A stretch of 64,000 bases of DNA, from NCBI GenBank assembly GCA_022711405.1, contig JAKLFC010000002.1, positions 1-64,000 on the forward strand, in the 5' to 3' direction. This document shows, piece by piece, positions 1 to 8,164 of the stretch. The stretch's first letter is position 1, and the number at the start of each line of letters is the position of its first letter. This stretch comes from Bacteroidota bacterium (lineage in GTDB: Bacteria > Bacteroidota > Bacteroidia > Bacteroidales > JAGONC01). A program made the position numbers and the translations under genes. Below the pieces are notes generated by a model. The model saw only the letters and a program-made list of their open reading frames with translations. It ran no database searches and was not told the origin of the DNA.

Positions 1-99
1 CATGCATAATAGATGTGTTTTGGTGGAACATTATACATCTAAGATACTGATTATCAGTAATATGCATGACTTTTTTCGTTTAATTTATCAACATTTTTT

Positions 100-1137
100 T
101 CAACATTTCAAACCGCACAACACGTTACAATATTTAATCTCATTAATGAGAGCCTTAATAGCTCGGGGATCTTTAATTTTACCCAGTGCTTGAGCAGAAT
201 GTTTGCGCTCATATTCTTTCTTACTTCTATCAATAAGTACATCAATTAAAGGCTCAATAGCTCGTGGATCTTTAAATTCGCTTAGTGCAAAAGCTGCCGC
301 TGATTGCACATTTTTAGAAGGATCTTTTAGAGCCATCGCTAATGGTTCTATTGCACGGGGATCTTTAATATTACCAAGCGCAAATGCAGAACTTTGGCGT
401 AAGGATTCATCGTTATCTTTAAGAGCATTTATTAAAGGCTCAACAGCACGGGGGTCTCCAATAGTACCAAGCGCACCAACGGATCTCCAGCGTACGGTAT
501 CATCTTTGTCTGTAAGAGAATTGATTAGAGGCCCAACAGCACGAGGATCTTTAATATTGCCAAGGGCTTCAGCAGACGACTCACGTACATAACGGTTGTT
601 ATCTTTAAGAGCTTTTATTAAAGGTTCAACAGCTTTTATATCATTTATTTTTAAAAGTGCTCTATTAGAAGTTAATTTTACATTTACATCCTTATCTTTA
701 AGAGCATTTATTAAAGGCTCAACAGCACGCGGGTCTTTAATATTGCCAAGCACTTCAGCAGAAAATTCACGTATAGCTCTATTTTCATCTTGAAGAGCTT
801 TTATTAAAGGCTCAACAGCATCTGGATCATTTATTTTTCTAAGGGCAGACATGGCAGCAAATCGATGAACATCAGAATGCATTTCTCTAATGAGCAGATT
901 AACAACCCTTGCATCCCCAAGTTCACCAAGTATACTAATAATTCTATTTCTCGTGTCACCACTTGCATCGAGTAATGCAGATATTAGTAATTCTAATGGG
1001 GGCTTAGTGGCAATTAACGCTTTCTCTGCATTATCTCCAATAACCCTATTTTTCTTATATCCCAATGCTTTTAAAAGGCCTTTTATATTCCCTTTTCTTT
1101 TCATGTATTCAATATCAGGAGGCCCAAATAGTCTCAT
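100..1137 (-). CDS. HEAT-repeat (PBS-lyase-like) protein
   Basis: A 345-residue protein made almost wholly of tandem 31-residue helical repeats. From about residue 104 the units start DPRAVEPLINAL or a close variant and end in ALGNIK: six regular units, one of 33 residues (about 290-322) and a partial last unit. A more divergent repeat region fills residues 10-103. Repeats of this kind (HEAT / PBS lyase HEAT-like) form alpha-solenoids that bind other proteins; I see no catalytic domain, signal peptide or membrane segment, so a cytoplasmic scaffold or adaptor role is inferred only. The DNA is clearly more AT-rich than the rest of the window, which may mark transferred DNA. The unusually uniform repeats suggest recent internal duplication. 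The natural substrate or partner is unknown. Confidence 0.85.
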   Translation of the reverse strand: MRLFGPPDIEYMKRKGNIKGLLKALGYKKNRVIGDNAEKALIATKPPLELLISALLDASGDTRNRIISILGELGDARVVNLLIREMHSDVHRFAAMSALRKINDPDAVEPLIKALQDENRAIREFSAEVLGNIKDPRAVEPLINALKDKDVNVKLTSNRALLKINDIKAVEPLIKALKDNNRYVRESSAEALGNIKDPRAVGPLINSLTDKDDTVRWRSVGALGTIGDPRAVEPLINALKDNDESLRQSSAFALGNIKDPRAIEPLAMALKDPSKNVQSAAAFALSEFKDPRAIEPLIDVLIDRSKKEYERKHSAQALGKIKDPRAIKALINEIKYCNVLCGLKC

Positions 1138-1629
1138 ATGGTTTTTGTTTTAATATTATCTAATATGAGTTATTAATTCTTTTTATCTTAAAGGATCAAT
1201 ATGCTTTAAATCTTCAGCCGAAGATGGATTAACAACCGATAAATATAAGGAGAAACATCAGGAAAACAAAATAATGACTGGCCCTAAAATCTCGCAGCAA
1301 TGAAAAGCAAGAAAAATTCTCCTTATAGGGGATCAAAACGGTTATTTATTGAAAAAGACAGAAAATAATGGATTTTTTTGGGATCAAACTTCCTTTCACC
1401 TGAAAGGAAGCTGGGGATAGATTTGATATGTTGCCCAATAAGTTTTCAAGTGGGTATTTTCCTCAAATCCTGGCTCATTCCTGGCGCGGCGGAAAAATGT
1501 TACGATGGGGGCGATGTAACGACGTAGCGATATTCGAAGGATCTTGTTAAGTATGACAATGAATGGATCAGATAATGTAACCTGCTGAAAATCAAATATC
1601 AAATATCGGTTAATCGTTCATCATAAATC
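1138..1629. other. Gene-poor AT-rich spacer with inverted repeats
   Basis: I see no convincing gene here. The spacer holds an 11-bp inverted repeat (TATAAGGAGAA at 1244-1254 against TTCTCCTTATA at 1317-1327), a 9-bp perfect hairpin at 1389-1410 (CTTCCTTTC, 4-nt loop, GAAAGGAAG), and at 1598-1618 a 21-nt word that recurs in opposite orientation at 57726-57746. A 68-codon frame at 1396-1602 on the minus strand is probably chance. Confidence 0.5.
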
Positions 1630-1659
1630 AAAAACCAGCGCGGGTATGCGCTGGTTTTT
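1630..1659 (-). terminator. Rho-independent terminator after tRNA-Lys
   Basis: A 12-bp perfect stem (AAAAACCAGCGC / GCGCTGGTTTTT) with a 6-nt loop and a T-run lies six bases past the 3' end of the tRNA, read on the minus strand. The A/T symmetry means it could work in both directions. Confidence 0.85.
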
Positions 1660-1664
1660 GCCGG

Positions 1665-1737
1665 TCTCCCCGGAAGGATTCGAACCTTCGACCCGATGAT
1701 TAAGAGTCATCTGCTCTGCCAGCTGAGCTACGGAGAG
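1665..1737 (-). tRNA. tRNA-Lys (CTT anticodon)
   Basis: On the minus strand the cloverleaf is complete. The acceptor stem CTCTCCG pairs with CGGGGAG (one G-T pair). The D arm is GCTC/GAGC, the anticodon stem GATGA/TCATC encloses the loop CTCTTAA, giving anticodon CTT (codon AAG), and the T arm is GAAGG TTCGAAT CCTTC. The discriminator base is A. The CCA end is not encoded. Confidence 0.95.
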
Positions 1738-1856
1738 AAAACGGCCGCAAAGATACTGAAAATATCAAAGAGCAAAAAGCAAAGAGCAAAAAGTAAAAGA
1801 AAGTAACTAAATAGCTGCTTTTACTCTGCACTAAAGAATATGGCAGCGAGATGTCG

Positions 1857-1864
1857 TATATTTG
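1857..1864 (+). promoter_or_regulatory. Bacteroidetes -7 box (TATATTTG) for the MeaB gene
   Basis: TATATTTG is a full match to the TAnnTTTG element and lies 22 bases before the ATG at 1887. It falls inside the first codons of a longer possible frame starting at 1851, which is a reason to prefer the 1887 start. I do not see a clear -33 TTTG at the usual spacing. Confidence 0.55.
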
Positions 1865-1886
1865 CCCTGTAACGGATGACCCAACC

Positions 1887-2987
1887 ATGCCCGATACACA
1901 GAAACCTGACAAAAATACCCTGTATGTCCGACAAGGAGTCGACCAACCTGCACCGGTGAGCGGCGACGCTGTTTCAAAACTGAAAACCGTCAGGCCGCAG
2001 AAACTGGATGCACAGGAATATGTCAGCGGAATACGCGCCAATAACCGCACCGTCCTCGGCAAAGCCATCACCCTGGTGGAAAGCTCACTGCCCGAACACC
2101 AGAAACTGGCAAGGGAGGTCATCAACGGCTGCCTGCAATACTCAGGTCATTCCATACGAGTAGGTATAACCGGTGTACCGGGGGCTGGAAAAAGTACATT
2201 CATCGAAGCGATGGGCAAATACCTGACCGGTCAGGGGCGCAAACTGGCGATCCTGGCCATCGATCCCAGCAGCCAGAGGTCGAAAGGCAGCATACTCGGT
2301 GATAAGACACGCATGGAGCAGCTATCCGTGGATCCGAATGCCTTTATCCGGCCCTCGCCCTCGGGTGGCTCCCTGGGAGGAGTGGCACGCAAAACACGCG
2401 AAACGATCATCCTCTGCGAAGCCGCAGGTTACGACATTATCTTCGTGGAAACCGTCGGCGTCGGCCAGTCGGAAACAGCGGTCCACTCCATGGTCGACTT
2501 CTTCCTGCTGCTGATGATCCCGGGTGCGGGTGATGAGCTCCAGGGAATAAAACGGGGGATCATCGAAATGGCCGACGCGATCATCATCAATAAAGCCGAC
2601 GGGGATAACCTTGCCCGGGCAAACCGTGCGGCTTCCGAATACAGAAACGCGCTGCACCTCTTCCCTGCTTCCACCTCAGGCTGGATCCCGCGCGTGGAAC
2701 TGTGCTCGGCCCTGAACCACTCGGGCATCAGCTCCACCTGGGACCTGATCACCGAATATGTCGAATTTACACGGGCAAGCGGTTTCTTTGAAGATAAACG
2801 CAGGGATCAGCTCCGGCAGACATTCTACCACACCATCCGGGAGAACCTGATTGATGACTTCAATCACTCCAGGGCTGTCAGGGAAAAACTGAGGGCCATT
2901 GAAGATCAGCTGACCAATTCAGGGATCAATGTGTACGAGGCTGCACAGCAACTGATCAGCCTCTATTTCCAATCGGTCAGGGAATGA
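1887..2987 (+). CDS. meaB: Methylmalonyl-CoA mutase-associated GTPase MeaB
   Basis: A 366-residue G3E-type P-loop GTPase of the MeaB/ArgK family. The family protects and reloads adenosylcobalamin-dependent methylmalonyl-CoA mutase in propionate/succinate metabolism. The P-loop GVPGAGKST lies near residue 97, followed by the family's AIDPSS and D(K)TRM segments, the switch stretch ETVGVGQSE, and a base-recognition NKAD motif. Length fits the family. The start at 1887 is preferred over an in-frame ATG 12 codons upstream, because the latter overlaps a TAnnTTTG promoter box. The mutase subunits themselves are not in this window. Its 3' end overlaps the convergent gene by 11 bases. Confidence 0.95.
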   Translation: MPDTQKPDKNTLYVRQGVDQPAPVSGDAVSKLKTVRPQKLDAQEYVSGIRANNRTVLGKAITLVESSLPEHQKLAREVINGCLQYSGHSIRVGITGVPGAGKSTFIEAMGKYLTGQGRKLAILAIDPSSQRSKGSILGDKTRMEQLSVDPNAFIRPSPSGGSLGGVARKTRETIILCEAAGYDIIFVETVGVGQSETAVHSMVDFFLLLMIPGAGDELQGIKRGIIEMADAIIINKADGDNLARANRAASEYRNALHLFPASTSGWIPRVELCSALNHSGISSTWDLITEYVEFTRASGFFEDKRRDQLRQTFYHTIRENLIDDFNHSRAVREKLRAIEDQLTNSGINVYEAAQQLISLYFQSVRE

Positions 2988-3876
2988 CGCGGTAAAACCG
3001 TTTCCTGAGGTAATCATACAGTTCACTGGTCTTCAGAAAGGCAGTGCCCGGTCCGGTCCTTATATAGAACCGTTCTTCACCGTTGTGTTCAAGATATGCC
3101 GGTGTATCGGCCGGGCTGACATCGATCCGCAGCAACTCCTTCTGGTCGACGCTGTCGGGATAGCAGCTGATGAAGCTCATGTGGTTCATGCTGATGCGGT
3201 CGCTGACCAGTTTGGTCAGGTGGAGCATCATCCGGTCAGTGTTCGGGAACTGATCGGCTTCCAGCCCGAGGACTGTCGCTTTGTCATCCACTCCTACCAG
3301 CAATGTACCGCCTTCGGTGTTCAGAAATGCGGCCAGGGTTTTCAGCACCGCATGCTCGATCTCCTTGTCGAACTTTCCTGTATGAAGGTTCATCCGGAGG
3401 GTGGATTTGAACTCAAGCCTGTCGCCTTCGCCCTGCATGAGCAGGTACCGTGTGGTGGTCATCAGCGTCGAACGGAGGTATCCTACCACCTTGGCCGCCA
3501 GGGCCCGCTGCAGGTTCATGGCGATCACGGGGCTCACTATCAGGGGATCGTACAGATCGCTTCCATGCAAAATGGCCAGATCAACATCCGTCAGCGCCCT
3601 GGCCGACCCGGTCCGGATGCTCTCATCGATGAAGGCCACCTCACCAAACGACTCATCGGGTCCGTATTTCCGGATCTGACGCCCCGACAGTTCAATGGCC
3701 ACTTCTCCCTTCAGGATGAAATACAGACTGCCACCGGGATCGTTCTCATAGTAAATGTGGTGGCCGGATGGAAATACCGCCCGGTACAATAAGGGAACAA
3801 GTGCCAACGTATCCTCCGGTGACAGATACTTCAGCACATCCATCTTTAGAATAGAACCGGTCAGATCATGTATCAT
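2977..3876 (-). CDS. Cyclic-nucleotide-binding domain fused to AlbA_2/Schlafen-like domain
   Basis: A 299-residue protein. Residues about 10-135 form a cNMP-binding (CRP-type) beta-roll with the phosphate-binding cassette around GEVAFIDESIRTGSARA. Residues about 149-285 match the AlbA_2/Schlafen-type divergent AAA_4 domain: GEGDRLEFKSTL followed by LAAFLNTEGGTLLVGVDD and a later RIDV/FYIRTG segment. There is no helix-turn-helix, so it is not an ordinary CRP regulator. The AlbA_2 domain is linked in other proteins to nucleic-acid or nucleotide functions, so a cyclic-nucleotide-gated nucleic-acid-binding role is inference. It is convergent with meaB, overlapping its last 11 bases. Domain calls are firm; function is not known. 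Confidence 0.8.
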   Translation of the reverse strand: MIHDLTGSILKMDVLKYLSPEDTLALVPLLYRAVFPSGHHIYYENDPGGSLYFILKGEVAIELSGRQIRKYGPDESFGEVAFIDESIRTGSARALTDVDLAILHGSDLYDPLIVSPVIAMNLQRALAAKVVGYLRSTLMTTTRYLLMQGEGDRLEFKSTLRMNLHTGKFDKEIEHAVLKTLAAFLNTEGGTLLVGVDDKATVLGLEADQFPNTDRMMLHLTKLVSDRISMNHMSFISCYPDSVDQKELLRIDVSPADTPAYLEHNGEERFYIRTGPGTAFLKTSELYDYLRKRFYRVIP

Positions 3877-3933
3877 TTTGTCAAACAGTTAACGTGATGG
3901 ACTGCAAAAATGGCTGACCGCAGAAGGCCAGAA

Positions 3934-5022
3934 TCAGGCTGCATCGGATCCGGAGGATGATGCGCCATCCTTTTTCTTGATAAAAACCGACAGGGCCACG
4001 CTGGTACCAAGGATCAGCACAATGATGATCAGCGAATGGATGGTCTTGAATCCGATCTCTTCAAGGGGGTGATGCAACAGCATTTTGAGGCCGATGAACA
4101 CCAGCAGGAAGGCAAGCCCGTGCTTCAGATACCGGAAACGTGTCATGAAGTTCATCAGCAGAAAGAACAGTGACCGCAATCCCAGGATGGCGAAAATATT
4201 TGAAAAAAAGACAATGTACGGATCTTTGGTGACGGCGAAAATGGCCGGCACGGAATCAACAGCAAAGATCACATCGGTGAATTCGATGACCAGCAACACC
4301 AGGAACAGGGGTGTCAGGTAAAAAAGACCTCCTTTACGGATAAAAAACCGTTCACCGACCTGCCTGGGATACACCAAAAAATACCGGGAAGTGAACCGGA
4401 CCACCGGATGGTGATGAGGATCGATCTTTTCCTCCTTGTTCCGGTTGATGAACATCACCACGCCGGTGGCGACCAGGAAGCCTCCGAAAATGTAAAGGAT
4501 CCATGCGAATTTAGCAATGAGGGCAGCGCTCACGAAAATGAAAATGAACCGCATGACGATCGCACCCAGAATTCCCCAGAACAGGACCTTTTTGTAGTAC
4601 TTCTTATTGATCCCGAAGGAAAGGAAGATCATCAGCATGACAAAGACATTGTCGACCGACAACGAGTATTCGATCAGATACCCGGTGATGTACTCCAGGG
4701 CCATGTTGCTCCGGTATTTACCCAATGCCTGTGCGATGGACATATCATCCGTGATCCGGATGGGATGCTTGTATTTGGCAATATGGGCCTTCAGGACCTC
4801 CAGGTTGTCGAGGTTCCTTAAATCGTGGATCACATCCCCGTAAAAGAGCAGGAACAAGTAGAACAGAACGGCAAGGCTTATCCATACGATGGTCCAGGTA
4901 AGCGCTTCCCTGAAGCTGATCACATGGGAATGCCTCCCGACCACTTTAAGGTCGAAAAAAAGTATTCCGATGATGAAGACAAGGAATAATGTAAAAACAA
5001 TGGTCTCGGTAGAGATGTGCAT
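3934..5022 (-). CDS. TerC family integral membrane protein
   Basis: A 362-residue polytopic membrane protein with about nine hydrophobic segments. It carries the TerC family hallmarks: EYSLSVDNVFVMLMIFLSF near residues 112-131 and EFTDVIFAVDSVPAIFAVT further on, both with conserved acidic residues inside membrane segments. The family includes Alx and TerC and is linked to metal (manganese) export and tellurite resistance; the substrate here cannot be read from sequence. Hydrophilic residues sit at both ends, and the C-terminal tail ends in KKKDGASSSGSDAA. It is transcribed alone from its own TACCTTTG promoter. Confidence 0.9.
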   Translation of the reverse strand: MHISTETIVFTLFLVFIIGILFFDLKVVGRHSHVISFREALTWTIVWISLAVLFYLFLLFYGDVIHDLRNLDNLEVLKAHIAKYKHPIRITDDMSIAQALGKYRSNMALEYITGYLIEYSLSVDNVFVMLMIFLSFGINKKYYKKVLFWGILGAIVMRFIFIFVSAALIAKFAWILYIFGGFLVATGVVMFINRNKEEKIDPHHHPVVRFTSRYFLVYPRQVGERFFIRKGGLFYLTPLFLVLLVIEFTDVIFAVDSVPAIFAVTKDPYIVFFSNIFAILGLRSLFFLLMNFMTRFRYLKHGLAFLLVFIGLKMLLHHPLEEIGFKTIHSLIIIVLILGTSVALSVFIKKKDGASSSGSDAA

Positions 5023-5041
5023 ACCCTGTTCAATTGCCTGT

Positions 5042-5049
5042 CAAAGGTA
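5042..5049 (-). promoter_or_regulatory. Bacteroidetes -7 box for the TerC gene
   Basis: CAAAGGTA on the plus strand reads TACCTTTG on the minus strand, a full match to TAnnTTTG, 19 bases before the start codon at 5022. No well-spaced -33 element is evident. Confidence 0.55.
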
Positions 5050-5114
5050 AATAAAAAGCCAAACAATCATCCGGTGAAAAAGTTTGATCAGGATAAGAAT
5101 GTAAGAAGAATTAG

Positions 5115-5122
5115 TACCTTTG
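5115..5122 (+). promoter_or_regulatory. Bacteroidetes -7 box for the glutamine-synthetase-like gene
   Basis: TACCTTTG matches TAnnTTTG. The distance to the ATG at 5218 leaves a leader of roughly 90 nt that contains a long GC-rich inverted repeat. A TTTG at 5083-5086 is 28 bases upstream, further than the usual spacing of about 20. Confidence 0.5.
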
Positions 5123-5132
5123 CAATCCAATT

Positions 5133-5200
5133 ACCCCTCCCCTATGTCCCTCCCCTTGGTCCCCGAGAAAACGGGGATCCGGGAGGGGTTGGGGAGGGGT
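5133..5200. repeat. GC-rich inverted repeat in the leader of the glutamine-synthetase-like gene
   Basis: ACCCCTCCCC at 5133-5142 pairs with GGGGAGGGGT at 5191-5200. Inside it CCCTCCC pairs with GGGAGGG, and the tip is CCCCG-AGAAAA-CGGGG. The whole 68-nt stretch folds into one long stem in the 5' leader, 17 bases before the start codon. It could be a dispersed repeat of the kind common in Bacteroidetes intergenic DNA, or a leader structure. Confidence 0.75.
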
Positions 5201-5217
5201 CTGAATCTTAGCACGTC

Positions 5218-6720
5218 ATGGAAAATAATTTTTCGCTGAGCCCGAATCCGCTGGTGCAGTACCTTGACAAACCAGCTGAAGAATTCACCAAGTCAGACCT
5301 GATCCGGTACATCGAGGAGAACGGGGTTGAGCTGATCAATTTCAGGTATGCAGGAGGCGACGGGCGGCTGAAAGAGCTGAATTTTGTCGTCACCAGCGCC
5401 GAACAGCTGGATCAGATCCTCTCCATGGGAGAACGGGTGGACGGCAGCAGTCTTTTCAGCCACATCCCGGCAGGTTCCAGCGATCTTTATGTGATACCCC
5501 GTTACCGCACCGCTTTTCTGAATCCTTTCTCCGATATCCCCAGCATTGACATCCTGTGTTCGTTCTTCAACAAATACGGCGAACCCTGGGCCGATGCACC
5601 CCAGCAAATCCTTCACAAAGCCCATCAGACGCTTCAGGACAGGACAGGGTACCGGCTGGAGTCGCTGGGTGAACTGGAGTACTATGTCATCAGTGCCCAG
5701 GACGACCTGTTCGAGGCAGGCGACCAGCGCGGCTATCACGAAGCGGAGCCATTCTCCAAGTTCAGTGATTTCCGTAAAGAGGCCATGCTGGCCATCGCCC
5801 AGTCGGGTGGCATCATGAAGTACGGCCATTCGGAGGTGGGAAATTTTACCATGAGCGGGCTCATCTACGAACAGAATGAGATCGAATTCAATCCGGTCCC
5901 GGTCGAAGATGCCGCCGATCAGTTGGTGGTGGCCAAATGGATCCTGCGCACCCTGGCCCGGAAATACGGATACACGGTCACCTTTGCGCCCAAGATCACT
6001 GTCGGCAAGGCAGGCAGTGGCCTCCACATCCATAACCGACTAATGAAAGGCAATGAGAATATGCTCGTCAAAGATGGGCATCTCAGCGACATTGCGAAAA
6101 AATTCATTGCCGGCATGCTGGATCTTTCTCCTTCCCTGACTGCTTTCGGGAATATAAATCCAACCAGCTACTACAGGCTTGTCCCGCACCAGGAAGCGCC
6201 TACCAGCATCTGCTGGGGCGACCGCAACCGTTCGGTGCTGGTCAGGGTGCCGCTGGGCTGGCGCAACAATGTGAATATGGCACGTATCGCCAATCCGCTC
6301 GAAAAAGAAGAAGAGGTCAATTTCTCGGATAAGCAGACCGTTGAGTTCCGTTGCCCCGACGGTTCGGCAGATATCTACCTGCTGCTGGCAGGCCTCACAG
6401 TGGCGGCACGTCACGGGCTTGAGATGCCCTCAGCGCTTGACATGGCCCAAAGGACCTACGTGGATGTAGACATATTCAAAAAAGAGAATGACCATAAATT
6501 CCGGGAACTGGCACAACTGCCCACATCCTGCTGGGATTCAGCAGGGGAGCTGTTACGGCAGAGAACCATTTACGAACAGTACGGTGTATTCTCTCCCACC
6601 CTCATCGACCGTGTGATCCTGCAGCTGAAAAGCTTTGAAGATAAAAACATCAGGGAACAGCTTACCTCTCACGAGGAAGACCTGATCAAACTGGTAGATC
6701 GTTTTTTCCACTGCGGATAA
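5218..6720 (+). CDS. Glutamine synthetase family protein
   Basis: A 500-residue protein of the glutamine synthetase fold: a beta-Grasp N-terminal domain (about 28-118) and a catalytic barrel. Visible catalytic-domain motifs are GELEYYV near residue 151 (metal-binding Glu), HSEVGNF, GSGLHIHNRL (ATP/metal His segment), NPTSYYRLVP with APTSICWGDRNRS, and VEFRCPDGSADIYLLLAG (a Glu/Arg segment). True GlnA makes glutamine from glutamate, ammonia and ATP; related enzymes use other amines, so the exact substrate is uncertain. The tyrosine adenylylation motif of enterobacterial GlnA (NLYDLP) is not obvious. It is monocistronic with a structured leader. Confidence 0.88.
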   Translation: MENNFSLSPNPLVQYLDKPAEEFTKSDLIRYIEENGVELINFRYAGGDGRLKELNFVVTSAEQLDQILSMGERVDGSSLFSHIPAGSSDLYVIPRYRTAFLNPFSDIPSIDILCSFFNKYGEPWADAPQQILHKAHQTLQDRTGYRLESLGELEYYVISAQDDLFEAGDQRGYHEAEPFSKFSDFRKEAMLAIAQSGGIMKYGHSEVGNFTMSGLIYEQNEIEFNPVPVEDAADQLVVAKWILRTLARKYGYTVTFAPKITVGKAGSGLHIHNRLMKGNENMLVKDGHLSDIAKKFIAGMLDLSPSLTAFGNINPTSYYRLVPHQEAPTSICWGDRNRSVLVRVPLGWRNNVNMARIANPLEKEEEVNFSDKQTVEFRCPDGSADIYLLLAGLTVAARHGLEMPSALDMAQRTYVDVDIFKKENDHKFRELAQLPTSCWDSAGELLRQRTIYEQYGVFSPTLIDRVILQLKSFEDKNIREQLTSHEEDLIKLVDRFFHCG

Positions 6721-6740
6721 TGAACTAAAGATTTAGTTCA
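6721..6740. promoter_or_regulatory. Palindrome matching the BlaI operator core
   Basis: TGAACTAAAGATTTAGTTCA directly follows the stop codon of the glutamine-synthetase-like gene. Its core AACTAA-N4-TTAGTT is the same as in the two dyads upstream of the blaI-like gene (8571-8586 and 8606-8621). It could be a third operator, or just a short stem at the convergent gene ends. Confidence 0.5.
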
Positions 6741-6778
6741 TCAATTCAAAAAAAAGAACTTACCTGAACATCAGGCCG

Positions 6779-8164
6779 TCATTCAGGATCATTATCCTTC
6801 AGGGTATCCTTCTTCACATCCTCTCCAGTATCTGTTTTCTGGTCCTTGTCCGAAAGTGTGAATTTGATGGGAAGAGTGATGTTGACCTTAACGGGCTTTT
6901 CCCCGTTTTTACCGGGATTCCAGTCGGGCATGGCCATCACAACGCGGAGGGCTTCCTCATCGCATCCACTACCAATTCCTCTCAGGACCTTGCCGTTGGT
7001 CACCTTGCCTTTTTCGCTGACCAGGAAAGAGACGAATACGGTACCCTGGATCCCTTGTTTTCTGGCCTCCTCAGGATACTTGATGTTCTGCGATATGAAG
7101 CTGGCAAGGGCTTCAAAGCCTCCTTTGAAGGCCGGGGCCACATCCACCTTCGTAAAAACTGAGTCATCCTGTCCCTGAGGGGCATAAACTGCTGGCAGAT
7201 TAGCCTCCTGATCCATTGAAGAGGCCTGGGCTGACATCAATCCGGTCGTTGCCCAGCCTGGTTGTCCCCAGCTCAGGGCCTGGCCAATATACCCTCCCGA
7301 CACATCTGAAAAAACAAGAAATAGAAAAGCCATGACCGGAATGGTGGCCATGATCTTCCACCGGGTGTGTGGAAGTGATTTTGATCTGTTCATCATGATA
7401 AACCTCCTTTTTAAAAGTGAATGATTGAAATTATGGGTCATTGAATGAGCGATCAAGCCGGTACCGATCTGCAGCAAAATGCACTGGTAATTCTGCTTAT
7501 TGACTGACTGCCTGATCACACCATCATCAGCAATGTATTCATGAATTTGTTTTATGGATTTCCTGTACAGCCAGATGAAAGGATTGAACCAAAGCACGAC
7601 AGCCAGCATTTCAATAAACAGAAGATCAACGGAGTGCCGCTGACGGATGTGCACCTGCTCATGGATCATCATTTCCTGAGCTTCACGTGAACGATAATGT
7701 TCCCGTGTAATGAAGACATAGCTGAAGAAGGAAAAAGGCGATCCGCTGCCTTCCGGCAGAAAAACGATCTTCATCCCATCGCGCACGGCATGTCCCTCTG
7801 TACGCAGGATCATCGACAGCCGGATGATCCGGATCAATAAGCCTGTGAGGGCAACGGCAACGCCAGCTGAATAGCAGGCCAGCAGGAATTCAAATACGCG
7901 GGGATCATCGGGCAGTGAATGTTCCACCCATCTTGAGCCGACAGAGATCGTATCCAGTATATAACTGTAATTTTGCGGTATCCCTGCCAGGTCAATGTTG
8001 AGGCTGACCAATGGAATGAGCAGGGATAACAGGGCCGTGAGCAGCAGGTAAAAACGGTTCATGGCAAAATGGGTGTCCTTTTTCAGGAAAAGACTGTACA
8101 CCAGGTAAAATGACCCCATGCATACAGATGCCTTTACCATCAGGTATAACCAGTCAGTGCTCAT
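6779..8164 (-). CDS. BlaR1-type M56 metallopeptidase with C-terminal TonB domain
   Basis: A 461-residue inner-membrane protein. Hydrophobic segments lie near residues 5-25, 36-56, 92-112 and 268-290. The M56 zinc motif HEQVH sits at residues 168-172, with a downstream NPFIWLYRK segment and a likely third ligand in HEYIADDG. After the last membrane segment, residues about 330-445 form a TonB C-terminal domain (YPEEARKQGIQGTVFVSFLV ... ALRVVMAMPDWNPGK). BlaR1-type proteins sense an envelope signal and destroy the partner BlaI repressor. The TonB fusion, common in Bacteroidetes, suggests coupling to an outer-membrane protein. It overlaps the upstream blaI-like gene by 11 bases, so the two are translationally linked. 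Confidence 0.92.
   Translation of the reverse strand: MSTDWLYLMVKASVCMGSFYLVYSLFLKKDTHFAMNRFYLLLTALLSLLIPLVSLNIDLAGIPQNYSYILDTISVGSRWVEHSLPDDPRVFEFLLACYSAGVAVALTGLLIRIIRLSMILRTEGHAVRDGMKIVFLPEGSGSPFSFFSYVFITREHYRSREAQEMMIHEQVHIRQRHSVDLLFIEMLAVVLWFNPFIWLYRKSIKQIHEYIADDGVIRQSVNKQNYQCILLQIGTGLIAHSMTHNFNHSLLKRRFIMMNRSKSLPHTRWKIMATIPVMAFLFLVFSDVSGGYIGQALSWGQPGWATTGLMSAQASSMDQEANLPAVYAPQGQDDSVFTKVDVAPAFKGGFEALASFISQNIKYPEEARKQGIQGTVFVSFLVSEKGKVTNGKVLRGIGSGCDEEALRVVMAMPDWNPGKNGEKPVKVNITLPIKFTLSDKDQKTDTGEDVKKDTLKDNDPE

Noticed and set aside
45..59. Palindrome TACTGAT-T-ATCAGTA as a terminator for the HEAT-repeat gene
   Set aside because: The centre leaves no room for an RNA loop and there is no T-run directly after it. 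At best a protein-binding site.
1396..1602. A 68-codon frame on the minus strand before the HEAT-repeat gene
   Set aside because: No recognisable domain, no promoter box, and it contains the inverted repeats of the spacer. Kept as spacer.
3085..3792. A 235-codon frame on the plus strand
   Set aside because: Antisense to the cNMP/AlbA_2 gene, whose domains are clear. The plus frame has random-looking composition.
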